Numbered from the stretch's first letter, positions 8,528 through 17,842 are shown. The stretch: 64,000 bases of DNA from Streptomyces flavofungini (GCF_014650815.1 NZ_BMVR01000002.1:558001-622000); one strand, 5' to 3'. The notes: generated from the sequence alone by a model not told the origin. Numbers and translations: made by a program.

Positions 8528-11041
8528 TCAGTCAGCCCGGTCCGAGCGGTCCGCCCGGTCGTCCGGGTCGTCCGGGATGCCCCACGTCGGCGGCGGTGTC
8601 GTCGGCGTCGTGGGCGGGTCCGTCGGCGTCGTCGGGGTCGTCGGCGGCGTCGTCGGCGGGGTCGTCGGCGGCTTGGTCGTCGGGGGCTTCGTCGACGGCG
8701 GCCGGGTCGTCGGCTTGTCCTTGTCCTCGTCGTCCGTCTCGGTGGGCGGGGCCGTCGGGGTCCGCGGGGCCTGCGTCGTCGGCTCGGGCGGCGCCTCGAC
8801 GCCGGAGCCCATGTCCGTGTCGAGCTTGAACTTGGTGCGCGAGCCCGTCGCGTTGAACGTGTACGCCGCCCAGACCTCGGCCGGGAAGCTGCCGCCGTCG
8901 ACGCGCGGCTTGCCGCCCGCGCCCTTCATCGACACCTGCTGGCCGCGCTTGAGCTCGCCGTCGTTCTCGGGCTGCTCGCCGAACAGGCCGACGGACGTGA
9001 CCAGCTTCGGCGTGTAGCCCACGAACCAGGCCGACTTGTTGTCGTCGGACGTACCGGTCTTGCCCGCGACCGACTGGCCCTTGCGGTTGCTCGCGTCGCG
9101 CACCGACGCCCGCGCCGTACCGTCGTCGACCACGCCGGTCAGCACGGACGTGACGGAGTCCGCGGCGCCCCGGCTGATGACCTCGTCGCCGATCGCGTCC
9201 GGCAGGTCGATGGAGCGGTCCTTGTGCTCGACCGACTTCACCAGCTGCGGCGTGACCTTCTTGCCGTGGTTGTCGAGCGTCGCGTACGCGCCCGCCATCT
9301 CCAGCGGGCTCGCGCCCATCGACCCGAGCGTCTGCGCGGGCACGGCGGGCAGGCCCTTGACGTCCATGCCGAGCTTGCCCGCGGTCTCGAGCACCTTGTC
9401 CATGTCCACGTCCACGCCCATCTGCGCGAACACGGAGTTGATGGACTTGTTCATCGCCGTCTGCACGGTGACGGGGCCGTAGGAGTGGCCGTCCTCGTTG
9501 GGCGGCGCGAAGCCGATGTCGCTGCCCTTGACGGGGCGCTTGCTGCGGCCGCTGTAGATGGTGTCCGCCGTGATCGGCCTGCCCTCCTGCGTCTTCGCGC
9601 CCTGTTCCAGGGCGGCGGCGAGGATCAGCGGCTTGAAGGTGGAGGCGGGCTGGTAGTCGGCGCGGGTCGCGTTGTTCGTGAAGTGCTTCAGATAGTCGCG
9701 GCCGCCGTACATCGCGACGACCCCGCCGGTCTTCGGGTCGACGGACACCGCACCGGCCTGCACGCGCGCGTCGGCCTTGTCCTTGCCCGGCTTCAGCTTG
9801 TCGTTGAGCTTCTTGTCGACCGCCTTCTCCAGCTGGCGCTGCTTCTTGGGGTCGATGTTGAGCGTGATGGTGTAGCCGCCGGCCTTGAGCTGCGCCTCCG
9901 CCTCGGACTTGGTGTAGCCCTCCTTGACGAGCTGTGCCTCGATGGCCTCGTTGGCGGCCCGGACCAGATAGCCGGTCTGCCCCTTCATCTCGGGGTCGGG
10001 CTTCGGCCCGTGCGGCTTCGGGAACGTCAGGCGGTCGCGCTCGGCGGAGTCGAGCCAGCCCTGCTCGACCATGTTGTTCAGTACGTAGTCCCAGCGCTCC
10101 CGGACCAGCTTCTTGCCGGTGGGCGTGGCCACCGCCCAGTCGTAGGAACTGGGGGCCTGGAGGAGCGCGGCGAGGTAGGCGCCCTGGGCGACGTTCAGCT
10201 TCTCGGCGTCGACGCCGTAGTAGGCCTGGGCCGCGGCCTGGATGCCGTAGGCGCCGCGGCCGTAGTACACGGTGTTGAGGTAGCCCGCGAGGATGTCGTC
10301 CTTGCTCTTCTCGCGGTCCACCTTCAGTGAGATGACCAGTTCCTTCAGCTTGCGCGAGACGGTCTGGTCCTGCGTGAGGTAGTAGTTCTTCACGTACTGC
10401 TGGGTGATCGTCGAGCCGCCCTGCTTGCCCTTGCCCGCCAGCGTGTTCAGCACACCGCGGGCGGTGCCCTTCAGGTCGACGCCCGAGTCCTTGTAGAAGG
10501 ACTTGTTCTCGGCGGCGACGAAGGTGCGCTGCACCGGCTTCGGGATCTTGTCCAGGTCGATGATCTCGCGGTTCACGTCGCCGTCGCCGTCGCGGGCGAG
10601 GAGCGAGCCGTCGCTGTACTTGTAGACGTTGCTCTGCAGCTTCGCGGCGGCGTTGCCCTCGGGGATGTCCACGACGAGGTACAGCACGACGAAGCCGAGC
10701 ATGCCGAGCAGGATGAAGCTGAAGAAGGCGCCCAGGAGCTTCTTCCAGGTGAAGAAGCGGCGGATGCCGGTGCGCTTGGGCTTGGCCGAGCGGGCGCGGC
10801 GGGCCGCGCGGCCACCGTCGCCGTCGCCCTCACCGGACTCGCTCGCGCCGGGTATGCCCTCGCGCGCGGTGTCCTCGCCGCCGGGGCCGCCGGGGCCGCC
10901 GGGGTCGACGCCCGTCGGCCCGTCCCCGCCGGGTCCGGCGACGGACGGACTGCCGGTGGCGGGGGCGCCGCCGGACGGGCGGGGGCGCGCTGCCCGGCGC
11001 GCACCGCGCTGCCGCGCTTTTCGCTCTTCCGCTCGGCCCAT
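8528..11041 (-). CDS. Class A penicillin-binding protein (glycosyltransferase 51 / transpeptidase)
   Basis: This bifunctional peptidoglycan synthase of 837 residues polymerises lipid II and cross-links stem peptides outside the membrane. It has a basic, Gly/Pro-rich cytoplasmic N-terminus (1-95) and one membrane anchor (about 100-125). The GT51 domain contains AAENKSFYKDSG, with the catalytic glutamate, and QGGSTITQQYVKNYYL. The transpeptidase domain carries PASTFKP (nucleophile serine), SIN and KTGT. A Thr/Pro-rich tail follows and ends in an acidic DDPDDRADRSD stretch. The start MGRAEERKARQ is preferred over an upstream GTG at 11143 because this is the usual N-terminus in Streptomyces relatives and a GGAG lies upstream. 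The tail is coded by highly repetitive DNA (about 8.58-8.76 kb). Confidence 0.92.
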   Translation of the reverse strand: MGRAEERKARQRGARRAARPRPSGGAPATGSPSVAGPGGDGPTGVDPGGPGGPGGEDTAREGIPGASESGEGDGDGGRAARRARSAKPKRTGIRRFFTWKKLLGAFFSFILLGMLGFVVLYLVVDIPEGNAAAKLQSNVYKYSDGSLLARDGDGDVNREIIDLDKIPKPVQRTFVAAENKSFYKDSGVDLKGTARGVLNTLAGKGKQGGSTITQQYVKNYYLTQDQTVSRKLKELVISLKVDREKSKDDILAGYLNTVYYGRGAYGIQAAAQAYYGVDAEKLNVAQGAYLAALLQAPSSYDWAVATPTGKKLVRERWDYVLNNMVEQGWLDSAERDRLTFPKPHGPKPDPEMKGQTGYLVRAANEAIEAQLVKEGYTKSEAEAQLKAGGYTITLNIDPKKQRQLEKAVDKKLNDKLKPGKDKADARVQAGAVSVDPKTGGVVAMYGGRDYLKHFTNNATRADYQPASTFKPLILAAALEQGAKTQEGRPITADTIYSGRSKRPVKGSDIGFAPPNEDGHSYGPVTVQTAMNKSINSVFAQMGVDVDMDKVLETAGKLGMDVKGLPAVPAQTLGSMGASPLEMAGAYATLDNHGKKVTPQLVKSVEHKDRSIDLPDAIGDEVISRGAADSVTSVLTGVVDDGTARASVRDASNRKGQSVAGKTGTSDDNKSAWFVGYTPKLVTSVGLFGEQPENDGELKRGQQVSMKGAGGKPRVDGGSFPAEVWAAYTFNATGSRTKFKLDTDMGSGVEAPPEPTTQAPRTPTAPPTETDDEDKDKPTTRPPSTKPPTTKPPTTPPTTPPTTPTTPTDPPTTPTTPPPTWGIPDDPDDRADRSDRAD

Positions 11042-11333
11042 GACTGTGGCGCTCCGCTTCGTCTCGTCGTCTTGGTGCTTCGTGCTGCGTGCTGCGTCGT
11101 GCTCGGTTCGTGCTCGGGTCGTGCCTCTGCGTACCGATGGCACCTCAGGTCAGCTCATGAAGCTAACACCGCGCCAGAGGACAAACTCCCCACGATCCAG
11201 CCTTTTCCGGACGTGACAATCAGCACCCATCCCTGGGGAACCAGTGCCGTCCCACCCAAATCGACTCACCAGGGCCACTGACGGTTGCCCGCGACCCGAA
11301 CACACAGTCGTCCGGCGACCTAGACACTGCGCG

Positions 11334-11363
11334 TATACACACCACGTATACGTGCTGTGTATA
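11334..11363. promoter_or_regulatory. 30-bp palindromic operator overlapping the padR-type promoter
   Basis: TATACACA.C ACGTATACGT G.TGTGTATA reads the same on both strands in 28 of 30 positions and ends 9 nt before the padR-like start codon. It overlaps a likely -10 hexamer (TATAGT, 11360-11365). TGTGTATA arms fit the AT-containing dyads bound by PadR regulators, so autorepression of the downstream operon is the simplest reading. Confidence 0.7.
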
Positions 11364-11372
11364 GTGCTCCGC

Positions 11373-11900
11373 ATGTCCATCGGTCACACCCTCCTCGGGC
11401 TCCTGGAATCCGGGCCCCGCCACGGCTACGACCTCAAGCGCGCCTTCGACGAGAAGTTCGGGCACGACAAGCCGCTGCACTACGGCCAGGTCTACTCGAC
11501 CATGTCCCGGCTCCTGAAGAACGGCCTCGTCGAGGTCGACGGGGTGGAGGCGGGCGGCGGTCCCGAGCGGAAGCGGTACGCCATCACCGAGGCGGGCATC
11601 ACCGATGTCCAGCGGTGGCTCGCGACGCCGGAGAAGCCCGAGCCGTACCTCCAGTCGACGCTCTACACCAAGGTCGTCCTCGCGCTCCTCACCGACCGCG
11701 ACGCCGGCGACATCCTCGACACCCAGCGCGCAGAACACCTGCGCCTGATGCGGATCCTCACCGACCGCAAGCGGAAGGGCGATCTCGCCGATCAGCTCAT
11801 CTGCGACCACGCCCTGTTCCATCTCGAAGCCGACCTGCGCTGGCTGGAGCTCACCTCCGCCCGACTGGGCAAGCTCGCCAAGGAGGTGCTCCCCTCATGA
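11373..11900 (+). CDS. PadR-family transcriptional regulator
   Basis: This 175-residue PadR regulator has an N-terminal winged helix (about 1-80; HTLLGLLESGPRHGYDLKR and HYGQVYSTMSRLLKNGLV). A C-terminal helical dimerisation region (about 95-175) follows. The methionine at 11373 is chosen because the winged-helix fold begins there; the frame continues upstream but without family similarity. The 30-bp palindrome just before the start is its likely operator. Its stop overlaps the start of the ABC ATPase gene (ATGA), and a permease gene follows the same way, so it probably controls its own transporter operon, a common arrangement for drug or antimicrobial peptide efflux. Confidence 0.9.
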   Translation: MSIGHTLLGLLESGPRHGYDLKRAFDEKFGHDKPLHYGQVYSTMSRLLKNGLVEVDGVEAGGGPERKRYAITEAGITDVQRWLATPEKPEPYLQSTLYTKVVLALLTDRDAGDILDTQRAEHLRLMRILTDRKRKGDLADQLICDHALFHLEADLRWLELTSARLGKLAKEVLPS

Positions 11901-12583
11901 CCCCCGCTGGTTCCCTGCTCACCGCAGACGGGCTGCGCAAGGCCTACGGCCCGACCACCGCGCTCGACGGCGCCGAGTTCTCCATCCACCCGGGCGAGAT
12001 CGTCGCCGTGATGGGCCCCTCCGGCTCCGGCAAGTCCACGCTCCTGCACTGCCTCGCGGGGATCGTGCGGCCGGACGCGGGCGAGATCACGTACAACGGC
12101 CGGAGCCTGGCCGGCATGAGCGACACCGCGCTCAGCGCGCTGCGCCGCAGCGAGTTCGGGTTCGTGTTCCAGTTCGGGCAGCTCGTCCCGGAGCTGACGT
12201 GCCTGGAGAACGTCGCCCTTCCGCTCAGGCTCAACGGCGCCAAGCGCCGCGACGCCGAGCGGACCGCCCTGACCTGGATGGAGCGCCTGGAGGTCGACGA
12301 CGTACGCGACAAGCGTCCCGGCCAGGCGTCCGGCGGCCAGGGCCAGCGCGTCGCCGTGGCCCGCTCCCTCGTCACCAACCCGCGCGTGCTGTTCGCGGAC
12401 GAGCCGACCGGCGCCCTCGACTCCCTCAACGGCGAGCGCGTGATGGAACTGCTCACCGACGCCGCCCGCTCCACCAACGCGGCCGTCGTCCTCGTCACCC
12501 ACGAGACCCGGGTCGCCGCCTATTCCGACCGCGAGGTCGTCGTGCGCGACGGCAAGTCCCGGGACATGGAGCGCCTGGTATGA
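11897..12583 (+). CDS. ABC transporter ATP-binding protein (MacB/LolD-type)
   Basis: The 228-residue ATPase has Walker A GPSGSGKS, a Q-loop in FQFGQLVPEL, the signature QASGGQGQR (ASGGQ in place of LSGGQ), Walker B VLFADEPTGALDS and the switch histidine in LVTHE. The DEPTGALDS form and the FtsX-like partner place it in the MacB/LolD group, which works by mechanotransmission or extrudes lipids, peptides and macrolides. Its start overlaps the padR stop by ATGA and its stop overlaps the permease start by ATGA, so all three are translationally coupled. Confidence 0.92.
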   Translation: MTPAGSLLTADGLRKAYGPTTALDGAEFSIHPGEIVAVMGPSGSGKSTLLHCLAGIVRPDAGEITYNGRSLAGMSDTALSALRRSEFGFVFQFGQLVPELTCLENVALPLRLNGAKRRDAERTALTWMERLEVDDVRDKRPGQASGGQGQRVAVARSLVTNPRVLFADEPTGALDSLNGERVMELLTDAARSTNAAVVLVTHETRVAAYSDREVVVRDGKSRDMERLV

Positions 12584-15009
12584 GCACGACCCGTACGAAG
12601 CCGGTGGAGCGGCCCGTCACCGCGGACCGGCCCACCGGACCCACCGGCGCCCGCGCCTGGCTGCGCGACCTCGTCATGGGCATCCGCTTCGCGGTCGGCG
12701 GCGGCCGGGAGGGCTGGGTGCGCACCGCGCTCACCGCCGTCGGCGTGGGCCTGGGCGTCGCGCTCCTTCTCGGCGCCGCCTCCGTGCCCGACCTGCTCAC
12801 CAACCGCGACGCCCGCGCGACGGCGCGCCATCCCGCGGACACGATGGCCGCCAAGAAGATCGACCGCTCCGACTCGACGATCCTGATCGTCGACGCGGGC
12901 ACCGACTTCCGCGACTCGGAGATCGGCGGCCGCTCGGTGCGCGCCGACGGCGACCACCCGGTGCTCCCGCCCGGCGTGAGCGAGCTGCCCAAGGGCGGCG
13001 AGATGGTGGTCTCGCCCGCCCTGCGCGACCTGATGAACAGCTCCGAGGGCAAACTCCTCAAGGAGCGCTTCGAGGGCTACCGCGTCACGGGCACCATCGG
13101 TGACGCGGGCCTCATGAGCCCCAAGGAGCTCTACTACTACACGGGTTCCGACACCCTCACCAAGGATCAGGGCGCCCACCGCATCAAGGCGTTCGGCTAC
13201 GACGACCCGGCCGAGCCGCTCGACCCCCTCCTGGTCGTGCTCGTCGTCCTGATCTGCGTCGTGCTGCTCACCCCGGTGCTCATCTTCATCGGCACCGCGG
13301 TGCGCTTCGGCGGCGAGCGGCGCGACCAGCGCCTCGCGGCGCTGCGGCTCGTCGGCGCGGACCGGCGTTCGGTGCGCCGGATCGCGGCGGGCGAGGCGCT
13401 CTTCGGCGCCCTCCTCGGCCTCGCGCTCGGTGCCGTGTTCTTCCTGGGCGTACGGCAGTTGGTGGGCGTCGTCGACATCTGGAAGGTCAGCGCGTTCCCC
13501 TCTGACATGGTGCCGATGCCCGGCCTCGCCGCGCTGATCGCGGTGGCCGTGCCGGTCTCGTCCGTGCTCGTCACCCTGGTCTCGCTGCGCGCCGTCGCCA
13601 TCGAGCCCCTCGGTGTCGTACGCAGCACGACGGCACGCAAGCGGCGGCTGTGGTGGCGGCTGGTTCTGCCCGTCGGCGGCCTGGTGATCCTGCTCAACCA
13701 GGACCAGGTGACCCGCACCGCGGGCGAGAACGTGCAGGTGTACTCCATCGCCGCGGGCGCCACCCTCGTCCTGGTGGGCCTCGCGACGCTGATGCCCTGG
13801 CTGGTCGAGGCGGCCGTGGCCAGGCTGCGCGGCGGCCCCGTGCCCTGGCAGCTCGCCACCCGGCGGCTGCAGTTGAGCAGCGGCACGGCGGCCCGCGCGG
13901 TCAGCGGCATCACGGTCGCGGTGGCGGGCGCGGTCGCGCTGCAGATGCTCTTCGCGTCCATGCACGACGACTTCAACACCACCACCGACCAGGACCCGCG
14001 GCGCGCCCAGCTCAACGTCAGCTCGCCGGAGGCCAGCGGTCCGCTGGCGCAGCGGATGATCGACGACTTCCGCACCGCGAAGGGCGTCAAGGGCGTCATC
14101 GGCCGGGTCTCGTCGTACGTGGTCAAGCCGGGCGAGCTGAAGAACGCCGACGACATGCGGCCCACCACCGAGCTGTCCGTCGGCACCTGCGCGACCCTGC
14201 GCGAACTGGCGCGGGTCGACTCCTGCAAGGACGGCGACACCTTCGTCGTGCACACCGGGGACCGGGACCTGGACCAGTGGGTGGACCAGACGGCACGGCC
14301 CGGCAAGAAGGTCGACCTCAACAGCGAGAGCTGGGGCGACTACGCGAGCAAGCCGCGCGGGAAGCACATCCCGTGGACGCTGCCGAAGTCGAGCCGCACG
14401 GTCACCTCGCGCCCCGACCCGGTGGGCGACCGCTACAACGGCATTTTCGTGACGCCCGGCGCGATCGACGTGGCGAAGCTGGAGGACGCGAACACCCAGG
14501 CCCTCGTGCAGATCGACCCGAAGGTCAAGGACGCCGAGGAGTACGTGCGCAACGCGGCCACGCAGATCGATCCGCTGATCCGCGTGTACACGATCCGCAT
14601 GATCGAGCGCGACAAGCAGTACGCCTCGGTGCAGAAGGGGCTGCAGGCGGGCGCGATCGCCACGATGATGCTGATCGCCGCGTCCATGCTGGTCTCCACC
14701 CTTGAGCAACTGCGGGAGCGCAAGCGGCTCCTGGCCGCCCTGACCGCCTTCGGCACCCGGCGCTCGTCGATGGCCTGGTCGGTGCTGTGGCAGACGGCCG
14801 TCCCGGTGGTGCTCGGCCTCGGCCTCGCCATCGCCGGCGGCCTGGCCCTCGGGGCCGTGATGTGCCGGATGGTGGACAAGTCCGTCACCGACTGGCTGGT
14901 GTTCCTGCCGCTGTGTGCGGCGGGCGCGGCGCTGGTCGCGACGGTGACGCTGCTGAGCCTGCCTGCGCTGTGGCGGATGATGCGGCCGGACGGGCTCCGC
15001 ACGGAGTAG
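12580..15009 (+). CDS. FtsX-family ABC transporter permease
   Basis: The 809-residue membrane protein has an N-terminal helix (GWVRTALTAVGVGLGVALLLG) and a large extracytoplasmic region. Two FtsX-type membrane blocks follow, at about 205-330 (LVVLVVLICVVLLTPVLIF) and 680-800 (QAGAIATMMLIAASMLV), with a central membrane pair near 350-420. It partners the ATPase encoded immediately upstream. The duplicated FtsX architecture in one chain is common in actinobacterial transporters. The substrate is unknown; the PadR context suggests an inducible toxic compound. A 20-bp stem terminator follows the stop. Confidence 0.9.
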   Translation: MSTTRTKPVERPVTADRPTGPTGARAWLRDLVMGIRFAVGGGREGWVRTALTAVGVGLGVALLLGAASVPDLLTNRDARATARHPADTMAAKKIDRSDSTILIVDAGTDFRDSEIGGRSVRADGDHPVLPPGVSELPKGGEMVVSPALRDLMNSSEGKLLKERFEGYRVTGTIGDAGLMSPKELYYYTGSDTLTKDQGAHRIKAFGYDDPAEPLDPLLVVLVVLICVVLLTPVLIFIGTAVRFGGERRDQRLAALRLVGADRRSVRRIAAGEALFGALLGLALGAVFFLGVRQLVGVVDIWKVSAFPSDMVPMPGLAALIAVAVPVSSVLVTLVSLRAVAIEPLGVVRSTTARKRRLWWRLVLPVGGLVILLNQDQVTRTAGENVQVYSIAAGATLVLVGLATLMPWLVEAAVARLRGGPVPWQLATRRLQLSSGTAARAVSGITVAVAGAVALQMLFASMHDDFNTTTDQDPRRAQLNVSSPEASGPLAQRMIDDFRTAKGVKGVIGRVSSYVVKPGELKNADDMRPTTELSVGTCATLRELARVDSCKDGDTFVVHTGDRDLDQWVDQTARPGKKVDLNSESWGDYASKPRGKHIPWTLPKSSRTVTSRPDPVGDRYNGIFVTPGAIDVAKLEDANTQALVQIDPKVKDAEEYVRNAATQIDPLIRVYTIRMIERDKQYASVQKGLQAGAIATMMLIAASMLVSTLEQLRERKRLLAALTAFGTRRSSMAWSVLWQTAVPVVLGLGLAIAGGLALGAVMCRMVDKSVTDWLVFLPLCAAGAALVATVTLLSLPALWRMMRPDGLRTE

Positions 15010-15031
15010 CTCCCGCGGGGTGACGTCAGCG

Positions 15032-15074
15032 GGGGGGTGGGGGCACACAGCTCGGCTGTGTGCCCCCACCCCCC
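15032..15074. terminator. Bidirectional terminator, 20-bp perfect stem
   Basis: A 20-nt arm (GGGGGGTGGGGGCACACAGC) is followed by a 3-nt loop and its exact reverse complement, then GTTTCC. It lies between the convergent permease and oxyR genes. Confidence 0.88.
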
Positions 15075-15080
15075 GTTTCC

Positions 15081-16019
15081 TCACAACACCCGCACCGGCA
15101 ACGGCCGCAGCGCCTCCCGCAACGCCCCCGCCAACTCCTCGTACTCAGCCGCCCGCGCGGCCCCCGTACGCATCGCGAGTGCGACCCTCCGCGTCGGGGC
15201 CGGGTCGGCGAAGTACCCCGTCAGGAGCTGGCTGCTGCGGCTCGCCTCGACGCGGAGTGCCGTACGCGGCAGCAGGGTCACGCCGAGGCCGCCCGCGACG
15301 AGCTGGACGAGGGTGGAGAGGCCTGCGGCGGTCGTGGTGACGGGCGCGTCCGCGCGGCCCACCTCGCGGCAGATGTCGAGCGCCTGGTCGCGCAGGCAGT
15401 GCCCCTCGTCCAGGAGCAGCAGGTTGAGTTCCTTGAGCGCCTCGCGCGGAATGCCCTCGCGGCCGCCGAGCCAGTGGTCGAGGGGCGTGACGAGCACGAA
15501 GTCCTCGTCGAAGAGCGGGAGTTCGGTGACTCCGGGCACACCGAGGGGCACCGCGAGCAGCAGCAGGTCGAGCCGCCCCGCCGCGAGCCCTTCGAGGAGC
15601 GAGGAGGTCTGCTCCTCGTGCACCTGGAGGTCGAGGTCCGGGTACTTCTCGTGGACCAGGGTGATCAGCGTCGGCAGCAGGTACGGCGCCACCGTCGGGA
15701 TCACCCCGAGCCGCAGCGCGCCGGTGAACGGCGCCTTCACCGCGTCCGCCTCCTCCATCAGCGCCTCGACCTCGTCGAGCACCGCCTTGGCGCGCACCGC
15801 GAGCCGCTCCCCCGCCGGGGAGAGCAGCACCTTGCGGGTGGTGCGCTCCAGGAGCTGGACACCCAGTGCCTCCTCCAGCGCGGACACCGCACCGGACAGC
15901 GCGGGCTGACTCATCCCGATTGCTGCCGCCGCGTCCCTGAAGTGCAGGTGCTCGGCCACGGCCGCGAAGGCGCGCAGCTGCGCCAGGCTGGGTTGCTTGC
16001 CCCTATTTATGGCTCGCAC
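15081..16019 (-). CDS. oxyR: OxyR, LysR-type hydrogen peroxide sensor
   Basis: The 312-residue LysR regulator has an N-terminal winged helix-turn-helix (about 10-70, LHFRDAAAAIGMSQPALSGAV) and an effector domain. That domain retains the OxyR redox pair in EGHCLRDQALDICREVG; the two cysteines are nine residues apart, as in E. coli OxyR. The GTG start is supported by GGAGGT at correct spacing. It is divergent from ahpC-ahpD, whose transcription it is expected to activate after peroxide oxidation. An inverted ATAGCTAC/GTAGCTAT pair lies directly upstream of its start. The family function is established; the regulatory link is inferred from gene order and the site. Confidence 0.95.
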   Translation of the reverse strand: MRAINRGKQPSLAQLRAFAAVAEHLHFRDAAAAIGMSQPALSGAVSALEEALGVQLLERTTRKVLLSPAGERLAVRAKAVLDEVEALMEEADAVKAPFTGALRLGVIPTVAPYLLPTLITLVHEKYPDLDLQVHEEQTSSLLEGLAAGRLDLLLLAVPLGVPGVTELPLFDEDFVLVTPLDHWLGGREGIPREALKELNLLLLDEGHCLRDQALDICREVGRADAPVTTTAAGLSTLVQLVAGGLGVTLLPRTALRVEASRSSQLLTGYFADPAPTRRVALAMRTGAARAAEYEELAGALREALRPLPVRVL

Positions 16020-16021
16020 TG

Positions 16022-16058
16022 ATAGCTACCTCCGATCAACACGACCGAGTGTAGCTAT
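16022..16058. promoter_or_regulatory. Likely OxyR operator in the oxyR-ahpC intergenic region
   Basis: ATAGCTAC and its exact reverse complement GTAGCTAT are separated by 21 bp in the 128-bp divergent spacer. The ATAG...CTAT ends match the outer elements of OxyR-type sites. One arm abuts the oxyR ribosome binding site, fitting autoregulation together with ahpCD control. Confidence 0.7.
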
Positions 16059-16147
16059 TTCCCTAATCAATGCACTCTGTGCCACGATCGACAGCAGTCC
16101 AACCCCCTGGAGCCCCTTACCGGGCTCCTACGCTGCAAGGAGAGCGC

Positions 16148-16702
16148 GTGCTCACTGTCGGTGACAAGTTCCCCGAGTTCGACCTGACTGCCTGTGTCTC
16201 GCTGGAGACGGGCAAGGAGTTCGAGCAGATCAACCACAAGACCTACGAGGGCAAGTGGAAGATCGTCTTCGCGTGGCCCAAGGACTTCACCTTCGTGTGC
16301 CCGACCGAGATCGCCGCCTTCGGCAAGCTGAACGACGAGTTCGCCGACCGTGACGCGCAGGTCCTCGGCTTCTCCGGCGACTCCGAGTTCGTGCACCACG
16401 CCTGGCGCAAGGACCACCCGGACCTGACCGACCTGCCCTTCCCGATGCTGGCCGACTCCAAGCACGAGCTCATGCGTGACCTCGGCATCGAGGGCGAGGA
16501 CGGCTTCGCGCAGCGCGCCGTCTTCATCGTGGACCAGAACAACGAGATCCAGTTCACGATGGTGACCGCCGGTTCCGTCGGCCGTAACCCCAAGGAGGTC
16601 CTGCGGGTCCTCGACGCCCTCCAGACGGACGAGCTGTGCCCGTGCAACTGGAGCAAGGGTGACGAGACCCTGGACCCGGTCGCGCTGCTCTCCGGCGAGT
16701 GA
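16148..16702 (+). CDS. ahpC: Alkyl hydroperoxide reductase subunit C (2-Cys peroxiredoxin)
   Basis: The 184-residue peroxiredoxin reduces H2O2, organic peroxides and peroxynitrite in the cytosol. The peroxidatic cysteine is in DFTFVCPTE and the C-terminal resolving region in LCPCNW. The GTG start (encoding [11 protein letters not shown]) is preceded by AAGGAGAGC; the frame extends upstream only as non-conserved sequence. It is followed after 16 nt by ahpD, its reductant partner in actinobacteria, and is divergent from oxyR. Confidence 0.97.
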   Translation: MLTVGDKFPEFDLTACVSLETGKEFEQINHKTYEGKWKIVFAWPKDFTFVCPTEIAAFGKLNDEFADRDAQVLGFSGDSEFVHHAWRKDHPDLTDLPFPMLADSKHELMRDLGIEGEDGFAQRAVFIVDQNNEIQFTMVTAGSVGRNPKEVLRVLDALQTDELCPCNWSKGDETLDPVALLSGE

Positions 16703-16718
16703 CGGAGCACTGATCCTC

Positions 16719-17252
16719 ATGGCTCTCGACGAACTCAAGTCCGCCGTACCGGACTACGCCAAGGACCTGCGCCTGAACCTGGGCTCGGTCATCGGCAACA
16801 GCGACCTGCCGCAGCAGCAGCTGTGGGGCACCGTGCTCGCCTGCGCGATCGCCTCGCGCTCGCCGCGCGTGCTGCGTGAGCTGGAGCCCGAGGCGAAGGC
16901 GAACCTCTCCCCCGAGGCGTACACCGCCGCGAAGTCGGCTGCCGCCGTCATGGCGATGAACAACGTCTTCTACCGCACGCGGCACCTGCTCTCCGACCCG
17001 GAGTACGGGACGCTGCGCGCCGGTCTGCGGATGAACGTCATCGGCAACCCGGGCGTGGAGAAGGTCGACTTCGAGCTCTGGTCCCTCGCGGTCTCCGCGA
17101 TCAACGGCTGCGGGCAGTGCCTCGACTCCCACGAGCAGGTGCTCCGCAAGGCCGGTGTCGACCGCGAAACCATCCAGGAAGCGGTCAAGATCGCCGCCGT
17201 CGTCCAGGCGGTCGGCGTCACGCTCGACTCCGAGGAGCACCTCGCGGGCTGA
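16719..17252 (+). CDS. ahpD: Alkyl hydroperoxidase AhpD
   Basis: The 177-residue all-helical protein carries the CxxC active site in [11 protein letters not shown], with the following histidine of the AhpD proton relay. In actinobacteria AhpD links AhpC to dihydrolipoamide succinyltransferase and Lpd, and also has weak hydroperoxidase activity of its own. It is co-transcribed with ahpC and ends at a hairpin terminator 28 nt after its stop. Confidence 0.96.
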   Translation: MALDELKSAVPDYAKDLRLNLGSVIGNSDLPQQQLWGTVLACAIASRSPRVLRELEPEAKANLSPEAYTAAKSAAAVMAMNNVFYRTRHLLSDPEYGTLRAGLRMNVIGNPGVEKVDFELWSLAVSAINGCGQCLDSHEQVLRKAGVDRETIQEAVKIAAVVQAVGVTLDSEEHLAG

Positions 17253-17280
17253 CCCCCGACGACTCCTCCGGTACGTCCAC

Positions 17281-17313
17281 GTAGGGCCCCGCTCACCTCG
17301 AGCGGGGCCCTAC
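17281..17313 (+). terminator. ahpCD terminator
   Basis: GTAGGGCCCCGCT, a 7-nt loop and the perfect complement AGCGGGGCCCTAC form a 13-bp stem 28 nt after the ahpD stop. Confidence 0.85.
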
Positions 17314-17587
17314 GCGCACCCCACCCCCGGTCGGCGCTCCGCACCTCGTCCTCAATCGCCGGACGGGCTCTTCCCCCACCCACCCGCCCCCCTTGCCCTC
17401 CGGGCGGGGCGATGAGTGACCGGGGGTGGGGTGCACCCTCCGGGCGGGCGAGGCGAGCCGGGCGGGCGCGCCCTGCGAGGGGACGGGTGGGGATTGCCCT
17501 CCGGACAGGGCGGGTGGAGTTCACCCTTCGGGTGGGGCAGACGGGCTTCGCTCTCCGAGCTGACTGAGACGACCGGGCGGGGAAATC

Positions 17588-17800
17588 CAGCCCGTCCGGC
17601 GCTTGAGGACGAGGCCGCAGGCCGATCGGGGGAGGACCGTCCGACCCGACGGGGACACCCAGCCGTCCCAGCCCGTCCGGCGCTTGAGGACGAGGCGCGG
17701 AGCGCCGATCGGCGGAGGACCGTCCCACCCGACGGGGACACCCAGCCATCCCAGCCCGTCCGGCGCTTGAGGACGAGGCGCGGAGCGCCGATCAGGGGGG
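17588..17800. repeat. Tandem array of the dispersed intergenic repeat (2.5 copies of about 82 bp)
   Basis: Units begin at 17588, 17669 and 17752 with CAGCCCGTCCGGCGCTTGAG, continue with GACGAGG(CGCGGAGCGCC)GATCGG and GGAGGACCGTCC(C/G)ACCCGACG, and the third copy is truncated. A further inverted half-copy lies at about 17345-17370. The 590-bp spacer 17253-17842 otherwise shows only low-complexity GGGC-rich sequence and no supportable gene. Confidence 0.85.
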
Positions 17801-17842
17801 AGAGAGACCAGCACGCCCGCACGGGGCAAGCCTCGGCGCAGG

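Noticed and set aside
8580..8760. CRISPR-like direct repeats
   Set aside because: The repeats encode the Thr/Pro-rich tail of the penicillin-binding protein; no regular spacers exist.
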